A stretch of 64,000 nt of DNA, from the NCBI RefSeq assembly GCF_009711165.2, contig NZ_WMID02000004.1, positions 224,860 to 288,859 on the forward strand, given 5' to 3'. A program made the position numbers and the translations under genes. Of the stretch, positions 15,325 through 24,628 are shown one piece after another. Every line of letters starts with the position of its first letter. The first letter of the stretch is position 1. The DNA is from Flavobacterium sp. MC2016-06 (GTDB taxonomy: Bacteria; Bacteroidota; Bacteroidia; Flavobacteriales; Flavobacteriaceae). The notes below the pieces were generated by a model, which ran no database searches, had not been told where the DNA came from, and was given only the letters and a program-made list of their open reading frames with translations.

Positions 15325-15403
15325 TGGTTTTTAAGATTTTGGTGCAAAATAAAGAAAATAGTTTAAATGTGAAGAAGTTGGTGTTTTATTTTTGTAAAAA
15401 ATA

Positions 15404-15431
15404 AATCCCAATTTATTTCTAAATTGGGATT
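15404..15431 (-). terminator. terminator after the 273-aa lipoprotein gene
   Basis: AATCCCAATTT and AAATTGGGATT form an 11-bp stem with a 6-base loop just beyond the minus-strand stop at 15456. Confidence 0.7.
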
Positions 15432-15455
15432 CCTAAATTTGCTGTAAAAATTAGG

Positions 15456-16277
15456 CTACATTACTAAGTTGTAAACAAGCCCGCTTTGATTTGTAAAAGT
15501 ATAATTACTGTCACAGTCATTATTTCCGTAATCAATAACGCCATTTATTAAATTACTTTCTACTTTTAGTTTTCCTTTAGAAATAAAAGTACAAGAATAT
15601 TTTTTTATTAAAGTTTCCGCAACTGTCAAAGTTAATGTTCCTCCACCTGATGCAGTTACAGTATGAGTTCCTTCTGTAATTTCGTAAACATTATCTGTTA
15701 ATACAAACGGAGTGTCAACGCCGGCAGTTTGTTTTGTAGTATACATGCCCGAATTAGTGTAAACGTTTCCTTGTAAATCAGTCAATTTTCCGTTTATTAC
15801 TCTTCTGTTCCATTGTGGTACAGTTGCAACTGTTGTCGTATTAGTATATTCAATAGTTCCTTCTAGTTTTATTCCATTAATAGAATAATCTATTCTTTCA
15901 ATAGTCATTTTGCTTCCTGTAGTAGTAACTGGTCCAGAAAGTGTTATTTTTAGTTTTCCTTTTCTAGTAAGCTGGCTGTCTGTACATCCAGAAGTTCCGT
16001 AATCTAGTGTAAAAACTCTTGGATAAGTAGTTCCAGAAACGGTAATTGTAGCGCAGACTCCAGCAGGAGAATCAGTAGTTTTTGATGTAGCGCTGTTTGC
16101 AGCAACCGATAATCCAGTATTAACATCCATTTCGTTAGTTGCATCTATTGTAACAGAAGCCCCAACACTAGCAACATCTGCTAGGTTAGCTGTTCCATTG
16201 TCGTCGTTGCTAGAGCATGAAACATAAATTAGTGCTGTTGTGCATAAAACAGCTAATAAAAGAGTGGTTTTTCTCAT
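15456..16277 (-). CDS. hypothetical lipoprotein, 273 aa
   Basis: The signal peptide ends in LIYVSCSSNDDNG, a lipobox followed by Ser and Asp residues as in surface-exposed Bacteroidota lipoproteins. The mature protein is rich in Thr, Ser, Gly and Val and appears to be mostly beta-strand, with Cys residues at AGVCATITV, YGTSGCTDSQ, KYSCTF and NNDCDSNY that could form disulfides. I recognise no named domain. It has a TACATTTG promoter and its own terminator, so is likely monocistronic. Confidence 0.75.
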   Translation of the reverse strand: MRKTTLLLAVLCTTALIYVSCSSNDDNGTANLADVASVGASVTIDATNEMDVNTGLSVAANSATSKTTDSPAGVCATITVSGTTYPRVFTLDYGTSGCTDSQLTRKGKLKITLSGPVTTTGSKMTIERIDYSINGIKLEGTIEYTNTTTVATVPQWNRRVINGKLTDLQGNVYTNSGMYTTKQTAGVDTPFVLTDNVYEITEGTHTVTASGGGTLTLTVAETLIKKYSCTFISKGKLKVESNLINGVIDYGNNDCDSNYTFTNQSGLVYNLVM

Positions 16278-16313
16278 GATTATATTTGTTTGTAGTTAGA
16301 TTAATAAGGCATT

Positions 16314-16321
16314 CAAATGTA
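16314..16321 (-). promoter_or_regulatory. -7 promoter element of the 273-aa lipoprotein gene
   Basis: Minus-strand TACATTTG matches TAnnTTTG, 36 bases before the ATG at 16277. Confidence 0.6.
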
Positions 16322-16345
16322 ATAAAAAAAATGAATCTGCATAAA

Positions 16346-16374
16346 AAATCCTGTAAGCAGAGCCTACAGGATTT
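16346..16374 (-). terminator. htpG terminator
   Basis: AAATCCTGTA and TACAGGATTT form a 10-bp stem 24 bases beyond the htpG stop. The stem sequence recurs in the terminator at 58545-58582. Confidence 0.7.
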
Positions 16375-16398
16375 ATAACGTAACTTTTATGAAAAAAA

Positions 16399-18282
16399 TT
16401 ATTTAATCATTTCAAAACTTCTTTTTACAAAAGCAGTTAAAGCTTCACCTTTTAATAAGTTCTGCGATAACTTAGCTAAGTCTAAAGCTTGTTTTACTAA
16501 ATGTTCTTGATGTGTTTTGTCTTCTGTATTTAAAATACTTGATGCCAAATCAGAATTAGTATTTACAACCAAATTGTACATTTCTGGCATATTTCCCATT
16601 CCGAACATTCCGCCGCCGCCAGACTGGCTCATTTCTTTCATTCTACGCATAAATTCAGGCTGCGTAATGATGAAAGGAGCAGCTTGGCTGTCCATAGCTT
16701 CCAATTGTACAGAGTATGCTTTTGGAATATAAGATTCTAAAGAAGTTTTTAAAGTTTCTTTTTCTTCATCAGATAATTTAGAAATCGTGTTTTCGTCTTT
16801 CTTAATTAAATTATCAACATGGTCAGAATCTACGCGTACAAAAGTTAAGTCGCTGTTATCTCCTTCAATTTTTTGAATTAAATGTGAGATAATCGGAGAA
16901 TCTAAAAGTAATACTTCGTATCCTTTTGCTTTTGCTGTTTCAATATAAGAGTGCTGTTCGTCTTTGTTTCCAGCATATAAAACTACCAATTTACCGTCTT
17001 TGTCAGTTTGGTTCTCTTTTAGTTTTTCTTTTAATTCCTCAAGAGTAAAATAAGTATTGTCAACCGTTGGGTACAATACAAAAGCTCCAGCTTTTTCGTA
17101 GAATTTATCTTCAGAAAGCATTCCGTACTCTAAAACAATTTTAATGTCATTCCATTTAGCCTCAAAGTCAGCACGGTTTTCATTAAATAAAGTTTTCAAT
17201 TTATCTGCAACTTTACGAGTAATGTAGTTAGAAATTTTCTTAACTGCACCATCAGCTTGCAAACCAGAACGAGATACATTCAAAGGAATATCTGGAGAGT
17301 CAATAACACCTTTTAACATTGTCAAAAATTCAGGAACAATTCCTTCTACGTTATCAGTAACGTAAACTTGGTTTTGGTACAATTGAATTTTATCTTTTTG
17401 AATCTGCATGTCAGAACCTAACTTAGGGAAATATAAAATTCCAGTTAAGTTAAACGGATAATCAACATTTAAGTGAATATTGAATAAAGGATCTTCAAAT
17501 TGCATTGGATACAATTCTCTGTAGAAGTTTTTATAATCTTCATCAGATAATTCAGTTGGCTGTTTTGTCCAAGCTGGATTTGGATTATTGATGATATTGT
17601 CAGTCTCAACAGTTTCGTTGATATAATCTTCTGGAGCGTCTTCCGGCTTAGGAAGCGTTTCAGTTCTTGTTCCAAATTTAATTGGAATAGGCATAAACTT
17701 GTTATACTTATTCAATAAACCGCTGATTTTTGAATCTTCTAAAAAGTCAAGAGAATCTTCGGCAACATGAAGAATAATTTCAGTTCCGCGTGAAGTTTTG
17801 TCAGCAGGCTCTAAAGTAAATTCAGGACTTCCGTCGCATGTCCAATGTGCAGCGGGTTCGTCTTTGTATGATTTTGTAATGATTTCTACTTTTTCTGCAA
17901 CCATAAAGGCAGAATAAAAACCAAGACCAAAGTGACCTATAATTCCAGAATCTTTAGCAGAATCTTTGTATTTATCTAAGAATTCCTCAGCTCCAGAAAA
18001 AGCAACCTGATTGATGTATTTTTCTACTTCGTCTGCAGTCATTCCTAGACCTTGATCTATAATGTGAATTTTTTTACCTTCCTTATCAACTTTAATTTCG
18101 ATAACCGGGTTTCCGTATTCTACTTTAGCCTCGCCAATGCTAATAAGGTGTTTTAATTTTAAAGTAGCATCGGTTCCGTTTGAAACCAGCTCGCGCAAAA
18201 AGATTTCATGATCGCTGTATAAGAACTTCTTGATTAATGGAAAGATGTTTTCTACTGAAACATTAATTTTACCTGTTGTCAT
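16399..18282 (-). CDS. htpG: molecular chaperone HtpG (bacterial Hsp90)
   Basis: ATP-dependent chaperone of the cytoplasm. The 627-residue protein has the GHKL ATP-binding motifs in order: DHEIFLRELVSNGTDATLK, DQGLGMTADEV, then IGHFGLGFYSAFMVA, followed by the middle-domain LNVSRSGLQ and a C-terminal dimerisation region. Length is normal for HtpG. It is transcribed alone on the minus strand. No clear TAnnTTTG promoter was found upstream, which could mean heat-shock control by another route. Confidence 0.97.
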   Translation of the reverse strand: MTTGKINVSVENIFPLIKKFLYSDHEIFLRELVSNGTDATLKLKHLISIGEAKVEYGNPVIEIKVDKEGKKIHIIDQGLGMTADEVEKYINQVAFSGAEEFLDKYKDSAKDSGIIGHFGLGFYSAFMVAEKVEIITKSYKDEPAAHWTCDGSPEFTLEPADKTSRGTEIILHVAEDSLDFLEDSKISGLLNKYNKFMPIPIKFGTRTETLPKPEDAPEDYINETVETDNIINNPNPAWTKQPTELSDEDYKNFYRELYPMQFEDPLFNIHLNVDYPFNLTGILYFPKLGSDMQIQKDKIQLYQNQVYVTDNVEGIVPEFLTMLKGVIDSPDIPLNVSRSGLQADGAVKKISNYITRKVADKLKTLFNENRADFEAKWNDIKIVLEYGMLSEDKFYEKAGAFVLYPTVDNTYFTLEELKEKLKENQTDKDGKLVVLYAGNKDEQHSYIETAKAKGYEVLLLDSPIISHLIQKIEGDNSDLTFVRVDSDHVDNLIKKDENTISKLSDEEKETLKTSLESYIPKAYSVQLEAMDSQAAPFIITQPEFMRRMKEMSQSGGGGMFGMGNMPEMYNLVVNTNSDLASSILNTEDKTHQEHLVKQALDLAKLSQNLLKGEALTAFVKRSFEMIK

Positions 18283-18427
18283 ACTTTTTTTTTATTTTTA
18301 GTTTAATGTGATGATTTTCATTTGTTCAAATAGAATACCAATTGTTTTTTGAATGACAAAATGTCGCAAGTGTTAATTTTGAAAGAAAATAATTAGATTT
18401 TAGAACGGAACATATTTTTATGCGTCG

Positions 18428-18435
18428 TATATTTG
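18428..18435 (+). promoter_or_regulatory. -7 promoter element before the lipocalin-like gene
   Basis: TATATTTG matches TAnnTTTG, about 50 bases before the start at 18487. Confidence 0.65.
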
Positions 18436-18486
18436 TGGTATAATAATTGTTAAACGTGTAAGTATTAACTTAAATAAATGTACAAA

Positions 18487-18990
18487 ATGAAGAAAATTAT
18501 TTTCATTTGCATGATGGCCACGATGTTTTTTGCGTGTAAATCAGCTTCGTCTACAACGGCTTCAACTGGAGCGCCAACGCTTTCGACTAAACTTGATAAA
18601 TCTACTCAAGTAGCTTTAAAAGGAAATTGGGTACTTACTAATGTATCTTATCCGGGTTCTGATTATATCAAAGTAAACTCATTTGATCTTGCCGATTCTA
18701 AATGCTTTATTGGCAGCACTTGGAGTTTTATCTCAAACAATAACAAAGGAACAATGGCTTTAACTTCGGCAAGCTGTACTGCTTTTTCTTCGCCAATTGT
18801 TTGGAGCATTAACAATCAAGGTATGTTTATTTTAAAAATTCTTGATGCAGGTGTTAAAGCTAAAAAAGTTAGAGATGGATATTTACTAAAAGTTGCTGGT
18901 GTAACAGATAGTTCATTTCAGTTGATTGATAACATTAATGTTGGTGGACAAGTTAAGGATGTAACGTACCAATTTCAAAGAGCTAATTAA
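18487..18990 (+). CDS. lipocalin-like lipoprotein
   Basis: Starting at 18487 rather than at an in-frame ATG three codons earlier gives a standard lipoprotein signal (KKIIFICMMATMFFAC). The mature protein begins with a Ser/Thr-rich linker, then LKGNWVLTNVSYPGSDY, a GxW motif at the start of a beta-barrel typical of lipocalin-like domains, and strand repeats ending TYQFQRAN. Such proteins bind small hydrophobic molecules or have unknown roles. The OmpA-family gene follows after 17 bases, so the two are likely co-transcribed from the TATATTTG promoter. Confidence 0.75.
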   Translation: MKKIIFICMMATMFFACKSASSTTASTGAPTLSTKLDKSTQVALKGNWVLTNVSYPGSDYIKVNSFDLADSKCFIGSTWSFISNNNKGTMALTSASCTAFSSPIVWSINNQGMFILKILDAGVKAKKVRDGYLLKVAGVTDSSFQLIDNINVGGQVKDVTYQFQRAN

Positions 18991-19007
18991 TATTAAAAAT
19001 ATAGAAT

Positions 19008-19703
19008 ATGAAAAAGATAACAGTTTTAGGTTTAAGTAGTTTACTTGTATTAGTGAGTTTTTTCGCGAGTTGTGATTCAGTAAAAAACGCAAATAATACT
19101 CAAAAAGGGGCCGGAATTGGAGTGGTTGCAGGTGGAATTATTGGAGGTATTTTAGGAAATAATTTAGGTCACGGAGGAAACGCTGCTTTAGGTGCTGCTA
19201 TTGGTGCTGCTGTAGGTGGTGGAACTGGTGCTCTTATTGGAAATAAAATGGATAAACAAGCTCGTGAAATCGATCAGGCTTTACCTGGTGCAGATGTAGA
19301 AAGAGTAGGTGAAGGAATTCACTTAACACTTAACGAAAATGCAGTTCGTTTTGATACTAATAAATCAACATTAACAACTCAGGCAAAAGCAAATTTAGAT
19401 AAACTTGTTCCTGTGTTTAATGAATATGGTGATACCGATATTCAGATTTTTGGTTATACTGATAATACAGGAAAACCAGAATATAATTTGACTCTTTCTG
19501 GACAAAGAGCTGCTTCTGTACAAGCGTATTTAGTTACAAAAGGATTAAAGTCAAGCCGTTTTAAAACTTCAGGTTTAGGAATTGTTGACCCAATTGCAAC
19601 AAATGATACACCAGAAGGAAGAGCACAAAACCGTCGTGTAGAATTTTCTATTACTGCAAATGACAAAATGGTTAACGATGCGAAAGCAGAATCTGGAAAA
19701 TAA
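19008..19703 (+). CDS. OmpA-family lipoprotein with glycine-zipper segment
   Basis: A 231-residue envelope protein. The lipoprotein signal ends SFFASC. A glycine-zipper region follows (GIGVVAGGIIGGILGN and AALGAAIGAAVGGGTGALIG, roughly residues 37-80), then a C-terminal OmpA peptidoglycan-binding domain with IQIFGYTDNTGKPEYNLTLS and NDTPEGRAQNRRVEF. It would tether the outer membrane to the cell wall. It is probably the second gene of an operon with the lipocalin-like gene, ended by the terminator at 19723-19755. Confidence 0.92.
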   Translation: MKKITVLGLSSLLVLVSFFASCDSVKNANNTQKGAGIGVVAGGIIGGILGNNLGHGGNAALGAAIGAAVGGGTGALIGNKMDKQAREIDQALPGADVERVGEGIHLTLNENAVRFDTNKSTLTTQAKANLDKLVPVFNEYGDTDIQIFGYTDNTGKPEYNLTLSGQRAASVQAYLVTKGLKSSRFKTSGLGIVDPIATNDTPEGRAQNRRVEFSITANDKMVNDAKAESGK

Positions 19704-19722
19704 TTTCCATACAATATATTTT

Positions 19723-19755
19723 AAAAAAAGCTGTTCGTAATGAACAGCTTTTTTT
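19723..19755 (+). terminator. terminator of the OmpA-family gene
   Basis: AAAAAAAGCTGTTC and GAACAGCTTTTTTT form a 14-bp stem with a 5-base loop. Confidence 0.8.
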
Positions 19756-19779
19756 TTTGACTTTAGAAATTAAACATTG

Positions 19780-19787
19780 TAAATTTG
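19780..19787 (+). promoter_or_regulatory. -7 promoter element before the ABC ATPase gene
   Basis: TAAATTTG matches TAnnTTTG. It overlaps a possible TTG start at 19785 and so argues for the ATG at 19806. Confidence 0.65.
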
Positions 19788-19805
19788 AACTCTCAATTAC
19801 AACCC

Positions 19806-20756
19806 ATGCTTGACATTCAAAATATTTCTTTTTCGTATACCGAAAAACCTGTTATAAAAAACATTTCTTTTACAATAGAAAAAGGCCAGAATATTGCTAT
19901 TATCGGCGAAAGCGGCTGTGGAAAAAGTACATTGCTTAAGCTTATCTATGGTCTATATGACTTAGATGAAGGAGAAATTTTTTATGAAGAAAAGCCTGTT
20001 TTAGGGCCAAAATACAATCTTATTCCCGGAATGTCATTTATGAAATATCTGGCGCAGGATTTTGATTTGTCTCCGTATGAAACAGTTGCCGAAAATGTTG
20101 GAAAATTCCTTTCGAATGGTTTTGCTAATATGAAGAAGCTTCGTATTCAGGAATTGCTGGAAATGGTAGAAATGGATCAGTTTGCTAACGTACAGGCCAA
20201 GTTTTTGAGTGGCGGGCAACAACAAAGAGTTGCACTGGTGAGAGTTTTGGCATTAGAACCAGAAGTAATTTTGTTAGACGAACCTTTCAGTCAAATTGAT
20301 GCTTTTCGTAAAAATGCTTTACGCCGAAATTTATTTAGATACTTAAAACAAAAAGGAATTACGTGTATTATTGCGACGCACGACAGCACAGATGCGTTGT
20401 CTTTTGCAGATGAAGCAATTGTAATGCGACATGGTGAAGTAATCATTAAAGGCAACCCGACTAAAATTTATGAAGATCCAGAAACTAAGTATGTAGCTTC
20501 GTTGTTTGGAGAAGTAAATGAAATCGCGACTCATTTATTGCTTTCGTATGAAGACGAAACACATAAAACTTTAGTATATCCACATCAATTTAAAATGGTT
20601 CCAGAATCTAATCTGCAGGTAAAAATTAGACATACTTATTTTAGAGGAAGTCATTTCTTGATAGAAGCGGTTCATAAAAGACAATTGATTTTCTTTGAAA
20701 GTGAAATCGATCTGCCTCTTGAACAAGAAGTGTTTTTAGGTTTGAATTATTTATAA
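19806..20756 (+). CDS. ABC transporter ATP-binding protein
   Basis: A 316-residue ATPase subunit with Walker A GESGCGKST, Q-loop, signature LSGGQQQRVALVRVLAL, Walker B VILLDEPF and the switch His in IIATHDSTDALSF, followed by a C-terminal regulatory-type extension of about 90 residues. The arrangement resembles importer ATPases of the CysA/PotA kind. No permease or binding-protein gene is adjacent, so the partner and substrate cannot be named. The ATG at 19806 is chosen because a promoter element covers the upstream TTG. It ends at a bidirectional terminator shared with the convergent peptidase gene. Confidence 0.9.
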   Translation: MLDIQNISFSYTEKPVIKNISFTIEKGQNIAIIGESGCGKSTLLKLIYGLYDLDEGEIFYEEKPVLGPKYNLIPGMSFMKYLAQDFDLSPYETVAENVGKFLSNGFANMKKLRIQELLEMVEMDQFANVQAKFLSGGQQQRVALVRVLALEPEVILLDEPFSQIDAFRKNALRRNLFRYLKQKGITCIIATHDSTDALSFADEAIVMRHGEVIIKGNPTKIYEDPETKYVASLFGEVNEIATHLLLSYEDETHKTLVYPHQFKMVPESNLQVKIRHTYFRGSHFLIEAVHKRQLIFFESEIDLPLEQEVFLGLNYL

Positions 20757-20769
20757 GATGATAAAAAAC

Positions 20770-20803
20770 AAAACCCGATAGAAAATTTAATCTATCGGGT
20801 TTT
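20770..20803. terminator. bidirectional terminator, CGATAG stem
   Basis: AAAACCCGATAGA and TCTATCGGGTTTT form a 13-bp stem between convergent genes. The CGATAG core recurs in three other terminators of the window (29934, 34839, 39963). Confidence 0.8.
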
Positions 20804-20827
20804 TTAATTTTAAACGTAAACTTGAAA

Positions 20828-23239
20828 TTAGTTTTTCAAATATTTTTCTAAAAATTGATCTTGCTCCCAAAGTAAGTGCAGGATATTTTCTTTTGCAACA
20901 TAACTATGAGCTTCTTTAGGCAAAATCACCATTCTAGCAGGTGCTCCTAAACCTTTTAAAGCTTGAAAATAACGTTCTGTCTGCAAAGTAAAAGTACCAG
21001 GATTATTATCTGCTTCACCATGAACCAATAAAATTGGAGTTTTCATTTTGTCAGCATTCATGAAAGGCGACATTGTATTGTAAACTTCTGGAACTTCCCA
21101 ATAATTGCGTTGCTCAGATTGAAATCCAAAAGGAGTCAATGTTCTGTTGTAAGCACCGCTTCTAGCAATTCCGCAAGCAAAAAGATCACAATGTGTAAGT
21201 AAATTAGCAGTCATAAAAGCACCATAAGAATGTCCTCCAATGGCAACTTTTTTACGATTAATATAGCCTAAAGCATCAACCGCATTTATAGCAGCTTCGG
21301 CATTATCAACTAACTGAGAGATAAAATTGTCATTTGGTTCTGTTGTTCCTTCACCAATAATTGGGAATGAAGCATCGTCTAAAACAACATACCCTTTTGT
21401 AACCCAGTAAACAAATGATCCGTAATACGGGAATGTAAACTCGTTAGGGTTTTGAGTAGATTGCCCTGCGCTGTTTTTGTCTTTGTATTCAGCAGGATAT
21501 GCCCAGATTAACAACGGCAGTTTTTCTTTTTTAACTTTGTCATAACCCGCTGGCAAATATAATGTTCCAGATAATTCAACACCATCTTTACGTTTGTATT
21601 TAATGACTTCTTTGCTGACATTTTTAATACTTTCAAACGGGTTTTTAAAAGCTGTAATCGCTGTTAAACTATTCTGTTTTTTAATATTTCTAAAATAGTA
21701 ATTTGGATACTCATTCTTAGACTGAATCTGCACTAAAACTTTACCCGATTTTATATCGTCAATTTCTATTAAATCTTCTTTTTTGTCTTTATAAGGTGAA
21801 GTATAAAGACGTTTGTTTTTTAAAGTTGTAAAGTTAAATTCATCAATAAAAGGAAACTGTCCGTCTTTAGTATATCCAGCGCCAATACGATAACCATTGT
21901 CTTTCTCGATTGTCAAAACATATTTGTTGTATTCATTTTTCCTAGTTTCAAAAACACCTGGATCAGAGTAAACATCTTGTGAGTTTCTATCTGTAATTAG
22001 TTTTGGTTCCTGACTTGGATTTGATGGATTTATTAAATACGTTTTTGTATTACGAGTATCATACCATTCATCAGAAAGTATAGCAATATTGTCATTCCCC
22101 CACGTTATATCGCTAAAACGCTGTGGTGTTTTTACTAAAGAAACAGCATCGTTTGTAAAAGGCGCATTCCAAAGGAAAACTTCATCTCTAAAATCAACTT
22201 TATTAGCAGGATTACCTTCGTCCAAAGCCACAACATAAGATAAAACAGCAGGTTTGTCATTTCTCCAAGTCATTTCTCTTTTACCTTTTCTAACCGCCAT
22301 AAAGCCTTTTGGAGTTACTTCGGTAAGTGGTACTTCGTTAACTGTTTTAATTTCTTTTCCTCTAATGTCGTAAACAATTGTTTTAGAAGGGAATCTGTTT
22401 AAAGGCACAACGTAAGAAAATGGTTTTTGAATAGTAGTCAGCATAATGTAATTTCCGTCTGGCGAAATTCTCTCACCAGCAAACATTGCAGCTTCTTTAA
22501 ACAAAACAGCATTTCCGTTAAGGTTGATTTTGTATAATTCAGAAGTAATAATGTTTTCAAAATTAACTTCATCATTTTTATTTTTCAACATATCAGGATA
22601 CGTTCTGTTTGATGATTTTTCTCCAGAAGTGTTAGAAATAATTGGTCCTGTTGGTAAATCTTTTTTAGAATCTAATAAAGGCTGTCTGTTTTTTGGCAGC
22701 ATTTTTACCAATATAGTCTCATTGTCTGAAAGCCAATTAAACGGATTGCCCAGATTGGCGTTTACAGTTGCATCTGTAAGTTTTGTTGCAACGGCAGTCG
22801 CTACATCAATAACCCAAAGTTCAACTCCAGAAGTTGTAGTGTGTGAAAACAAAATTTTCTTGTCATTAGGAGACCAAAGAATGTTGCTGATTTTTGGGTT
22901 GTTTGGTAAACCAGAAACTTGTATTTCTGTCGTACTGTTTACTTTTCTAAGTTTAAGATTGGTGTTGTAAGTTACCGTACTAGAAATATTAGTAATCGGA
23001 TTAATACGCAATCCTGCCAAACGAAGCTCGTCTTGGTTTAAATCATCTAATGTTTTATAAGTATTGCGATACATAAAGAGTATAGTCTCATTTTTAGTAT
23101 CCATGGCTACAGTTGGAGCTCTCTCGTAATCTGCTAAATCTAAGATAGATTTAGATGGTTTTTGGTAGGTTAAATTTTCCTGTGCAAAGGCAAAAAAACC
23201 AAAAGTTAAAAATAAAAATAGTGTAACCTTTAATTTCAT
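20828..23239 (-). CDS. secreted prolyl oligopeptidase family (S9) serine peptidase
   Basis: An approximately 800-residue exported peptidase. Starting at 23239 gives the signal peptide KLKVTLFLFLTFGFFAFAQ; a longer frame to 23275 would place 12 extra residues before it and is less likely. The N-terminal half forms the beta-propeller-like region. The C-terminal alpha/beta-hydrolase domain carries the nucleophile Ser in IGGHSYGAFM (about residue 670), the acid in LVHGEADNNPG and the His in PKEAHSYVAKE. It probably digests peptides in the periplasm. Transcribed alone on the minus strand, convergent with the ABC ATPase gene. Confidence 0.92.
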   Translation of the reverse strand: MKLKVTLFLFLTFGFFAFAQENLTYQKPSKSILDLADYERAPTVAMDTKNETILFMYRNTYKTLDDLNQDELRLAGLRINPITNISSTVTYNTNLKLRKVNSTTEIQVSGLPNNPKISNILWSPNDKKILFSHTTTSGVELWVIDVATAVATKLTDATVNANLGNPFNWLSDNETILVKMLPKNRQPLLDSKKDLPTGPIISNTSGEKSSNRTYPDMLKNKNDEVNFENIITSELYKINLNGNAVLFKEAAMFAGERISPDGNYIMLTTIQKPFSYVVPLNRFPSKTIVYDIRGKEIKTVNEVPLTEVTPKGFMAVRKGKREMTWRNDKPAVLSYVVALDEGNPANKVDFRDEVFLWNAPFTNDAVSLVKTPQRFSDITWGNDNIAILSDEWYDTRNTKTYLINPSNPSQEPKLITDRNSQDVYSDPGVFETRKNEYNKYVLTIEKDNGYRIGAGYTKDGQFPFIDEFNFTTLKNKRLYTSPYKDKKEDLIEIDDIKSGKVLVQIQSKNEYPNYYFRNIKKQNSLTAITAFKNPFESIKNVSKEVIKYKRKDGVELSGTLYLPAGYDKVKKEKLPLLIWAYPAEYKDKNSAGQSTQNPNEFTFPYYGSFVYWVTKGYVVLDDASFPIIGEGTTEPNDNFISQLVDNAEAAINAVDALGYINRKKVAIGGHSYGAFMTANLLTHCDLFACGIARSGAYNRTLTPFGFQSEQRNYWEVPEVYNTMSPFMNADKMKTPILLVHGEADNNPGTFTLQTERYFQALKGLGAPARMVILPKEAHSYVAKENILHLLWEQDQFLEKYLKN

Positions 23240-23463
23240 AATTTGAATTTTATGGGTTTGAAAATGTGGTATCAATAAATGTTTGTCTAAAGTAGTTCAG
23301 ACTTGTTACAATTTAAGCTGTTATTTGGTTTTTTTTAGGTTTTAGGAGAATTGTCTGCTTTTTCAGAATTTAAAACGAATCAAAATAAGGTATTATTGAA
23401 TTATATTAAATTGCTAATTACGAAAAAAATAGTAATTTGTACGTTTATATTTTAAAGTATACT

Positions 23464-23471
23464 TAAATTTG
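23464..23471 (+). promoter_or_regulatory. -7 promoter element before the FabH-type gene
   Basis: TAAATTTG matches TAnnTTTG, 30 bases before the ATG at 23502. Confidence 0.65.
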
Positions 23472-23501
23472 CATTCCAATTTTAACAATTAATAAAAGAG
23501 T

Positions 23502-24509
23502 ATGTATCATTCAAAAATAGCGGGCTTAGGATATTATGTTCCTTCAAACGTCGTGACCAACGATGATTTGTCTAAGATTATTGATACCAATGATGAGTGG
23601 ATTCAAGAGCGAACAGGGATTCAAGAGCGTAGACATATTATAAGAGGAGAAGATACCACTACCTCAATGGGAGTAAAAGCAGCTAAAATTGCAATTGAAC
23701 GTTCTGGCGTAGCCAAAGAAGATATTGATTTTGTAGTTTTTGCTACATTAAGTCCCGATTACTATTTTCCAGGACCTGGAGTTTTAGTACAACGTGATTT
23801 AGGTTTAAGAACCATAGGAGCTTTAGATGTTAGAAACCAATGTTCTGGTTTTATTTATGCCATTTCAGTTGCAGATCAATACATCAAAACCGGAATGTAT
23901 AAAAATATCTTGGTAATTGGATCTGAAGTACATTCAACAGGATTAGATATGACAACTCGCGGACGCGGTGTTTCGGTAATTTTTGGAGATGGAGCAGGAG
24001 CAGCGGTTTTAAGCCGTGAAGAAGATGTAACAAAAGGAATTTTGTCTACACATTTGCACTCAGAAGGACAGCATGCAGAAGAATTAGCTTTGCAGGCACC
24101 AGGAATGGGCGCGCGCTGGGTAACCGATATTTTAGCTGATAATGATCCGAATGACGAGAGTTATTATCCTTATATGAATGGACAGTTTGTATTTAAAAAT
24201 GCAGTAGTTCGTTTTGCCGAGGTTATTAATGAAGGTTTAGAAGCTAACGGTTTACAAGTTTCAGATATTGATATGTTGATTCCTCATCAAGCTAATTTGA
24301 GAATTTCACAATTCATTCAAAACAAATTTAAATTGACAGACGATCAAGTGTATAACAATATTCAGAAATACGGAAATACAACTGCAGCATCTATTCCGAT
24401 TGCTTTGACAGAAGCTTGGGAAAAAGGAAAAATTAAAACTGGAGATACAGTAGTTTTAGCAGCTTTTGGAAGTGGATTCACTTGGGGAAGTGCTATTATT
24501 AAGTGGTAA
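23502..24509 (+). CDS. 3-oxoacyl-ACP synthase III family protein (FabH-type)
   Basis: A 335-residue condensing enzyme with the full KAS III triad: Cys114 in VRNQCSGFIYA, His262 in IPHQAN and Asn292 in YGNTTAAS. The N-terminus GYYVPSNVVTNDDL and the motif WIQERTGIQERR are typical. The internal SPDYYFPGPG and RGRGVSVIFGDGAGAAV segments differ somewhat from housekeeping FabH, and the gene is not in a fab cluster, so it may be a second copy with a special acyl-primer role. It is monocistronic with its own promoter and terminator. Confidence 0.9.
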   Translation: MYHSKIAGLGYYVPSNVVTNDDLSKIIDTNDEWIQERTGIQERRHIIRGEDTTTSMGVKAAKIAIERSGVAKEDIDFVVFATLSPDYYFPGPGVLVQRDLGLRTIGALDVRNQCSGFIYAISVADQYIKTGMYKNILVIGSEVHSTGLDMTTRGRGVSVIFGDGAGAAVLSREEDVTKGILSTHLHSEGQHAEELALQAPGMGARWVTDILADNDPNDESYYPYMNGQFVFKNAVVRFAEVINEGLEANGLQVSDIDMLIPHQANLRISQFIQNKFKLTDDQVYNNIQKYGNTTAASIPIALTEAWEKGKIKTGDTVVLAAFGSGFTWGSAIIKW

Positions 24510-24532
24510 TTTTTCTATCATAATTTTATATT

Positions 24533-24561
24533 AAAACCTGTTCAATTTTTGAACAGGTTTT
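24533..24561 (+). terminator. terminator of the FabH-type gene
   Basis: AAAACCTGTTC and GAACAGGTTTT form an 11-bp stem with a 7-base loop and T-run. Confidence 0.8.
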
Positions 24562-24562
24562 T

Positions 24563-24570
24563 TATTTTTG
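24563..24570 (+). promoter_or_regulatory. possible -7 promoter element before cutC
   Basis: TATTTTTG matches TAnnTTTG and follows the preceding terminator directly. The leader to the ATG at 24629 would be about 50 bases. Confidence 0.45.
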
Positions 24571-24628
24571 GTAATTATATAAGACCCCAATCTTTAATTT
24601 AGTCGAAAAGACAAAAAATCTATACCAA

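Noticed and set aside
19785..19805. TTG start for the ABC ATPase
   Set aside because: It overlaps the TAAATTTG promoter element; the ATG at 19806 begins the conserved domain correctly.
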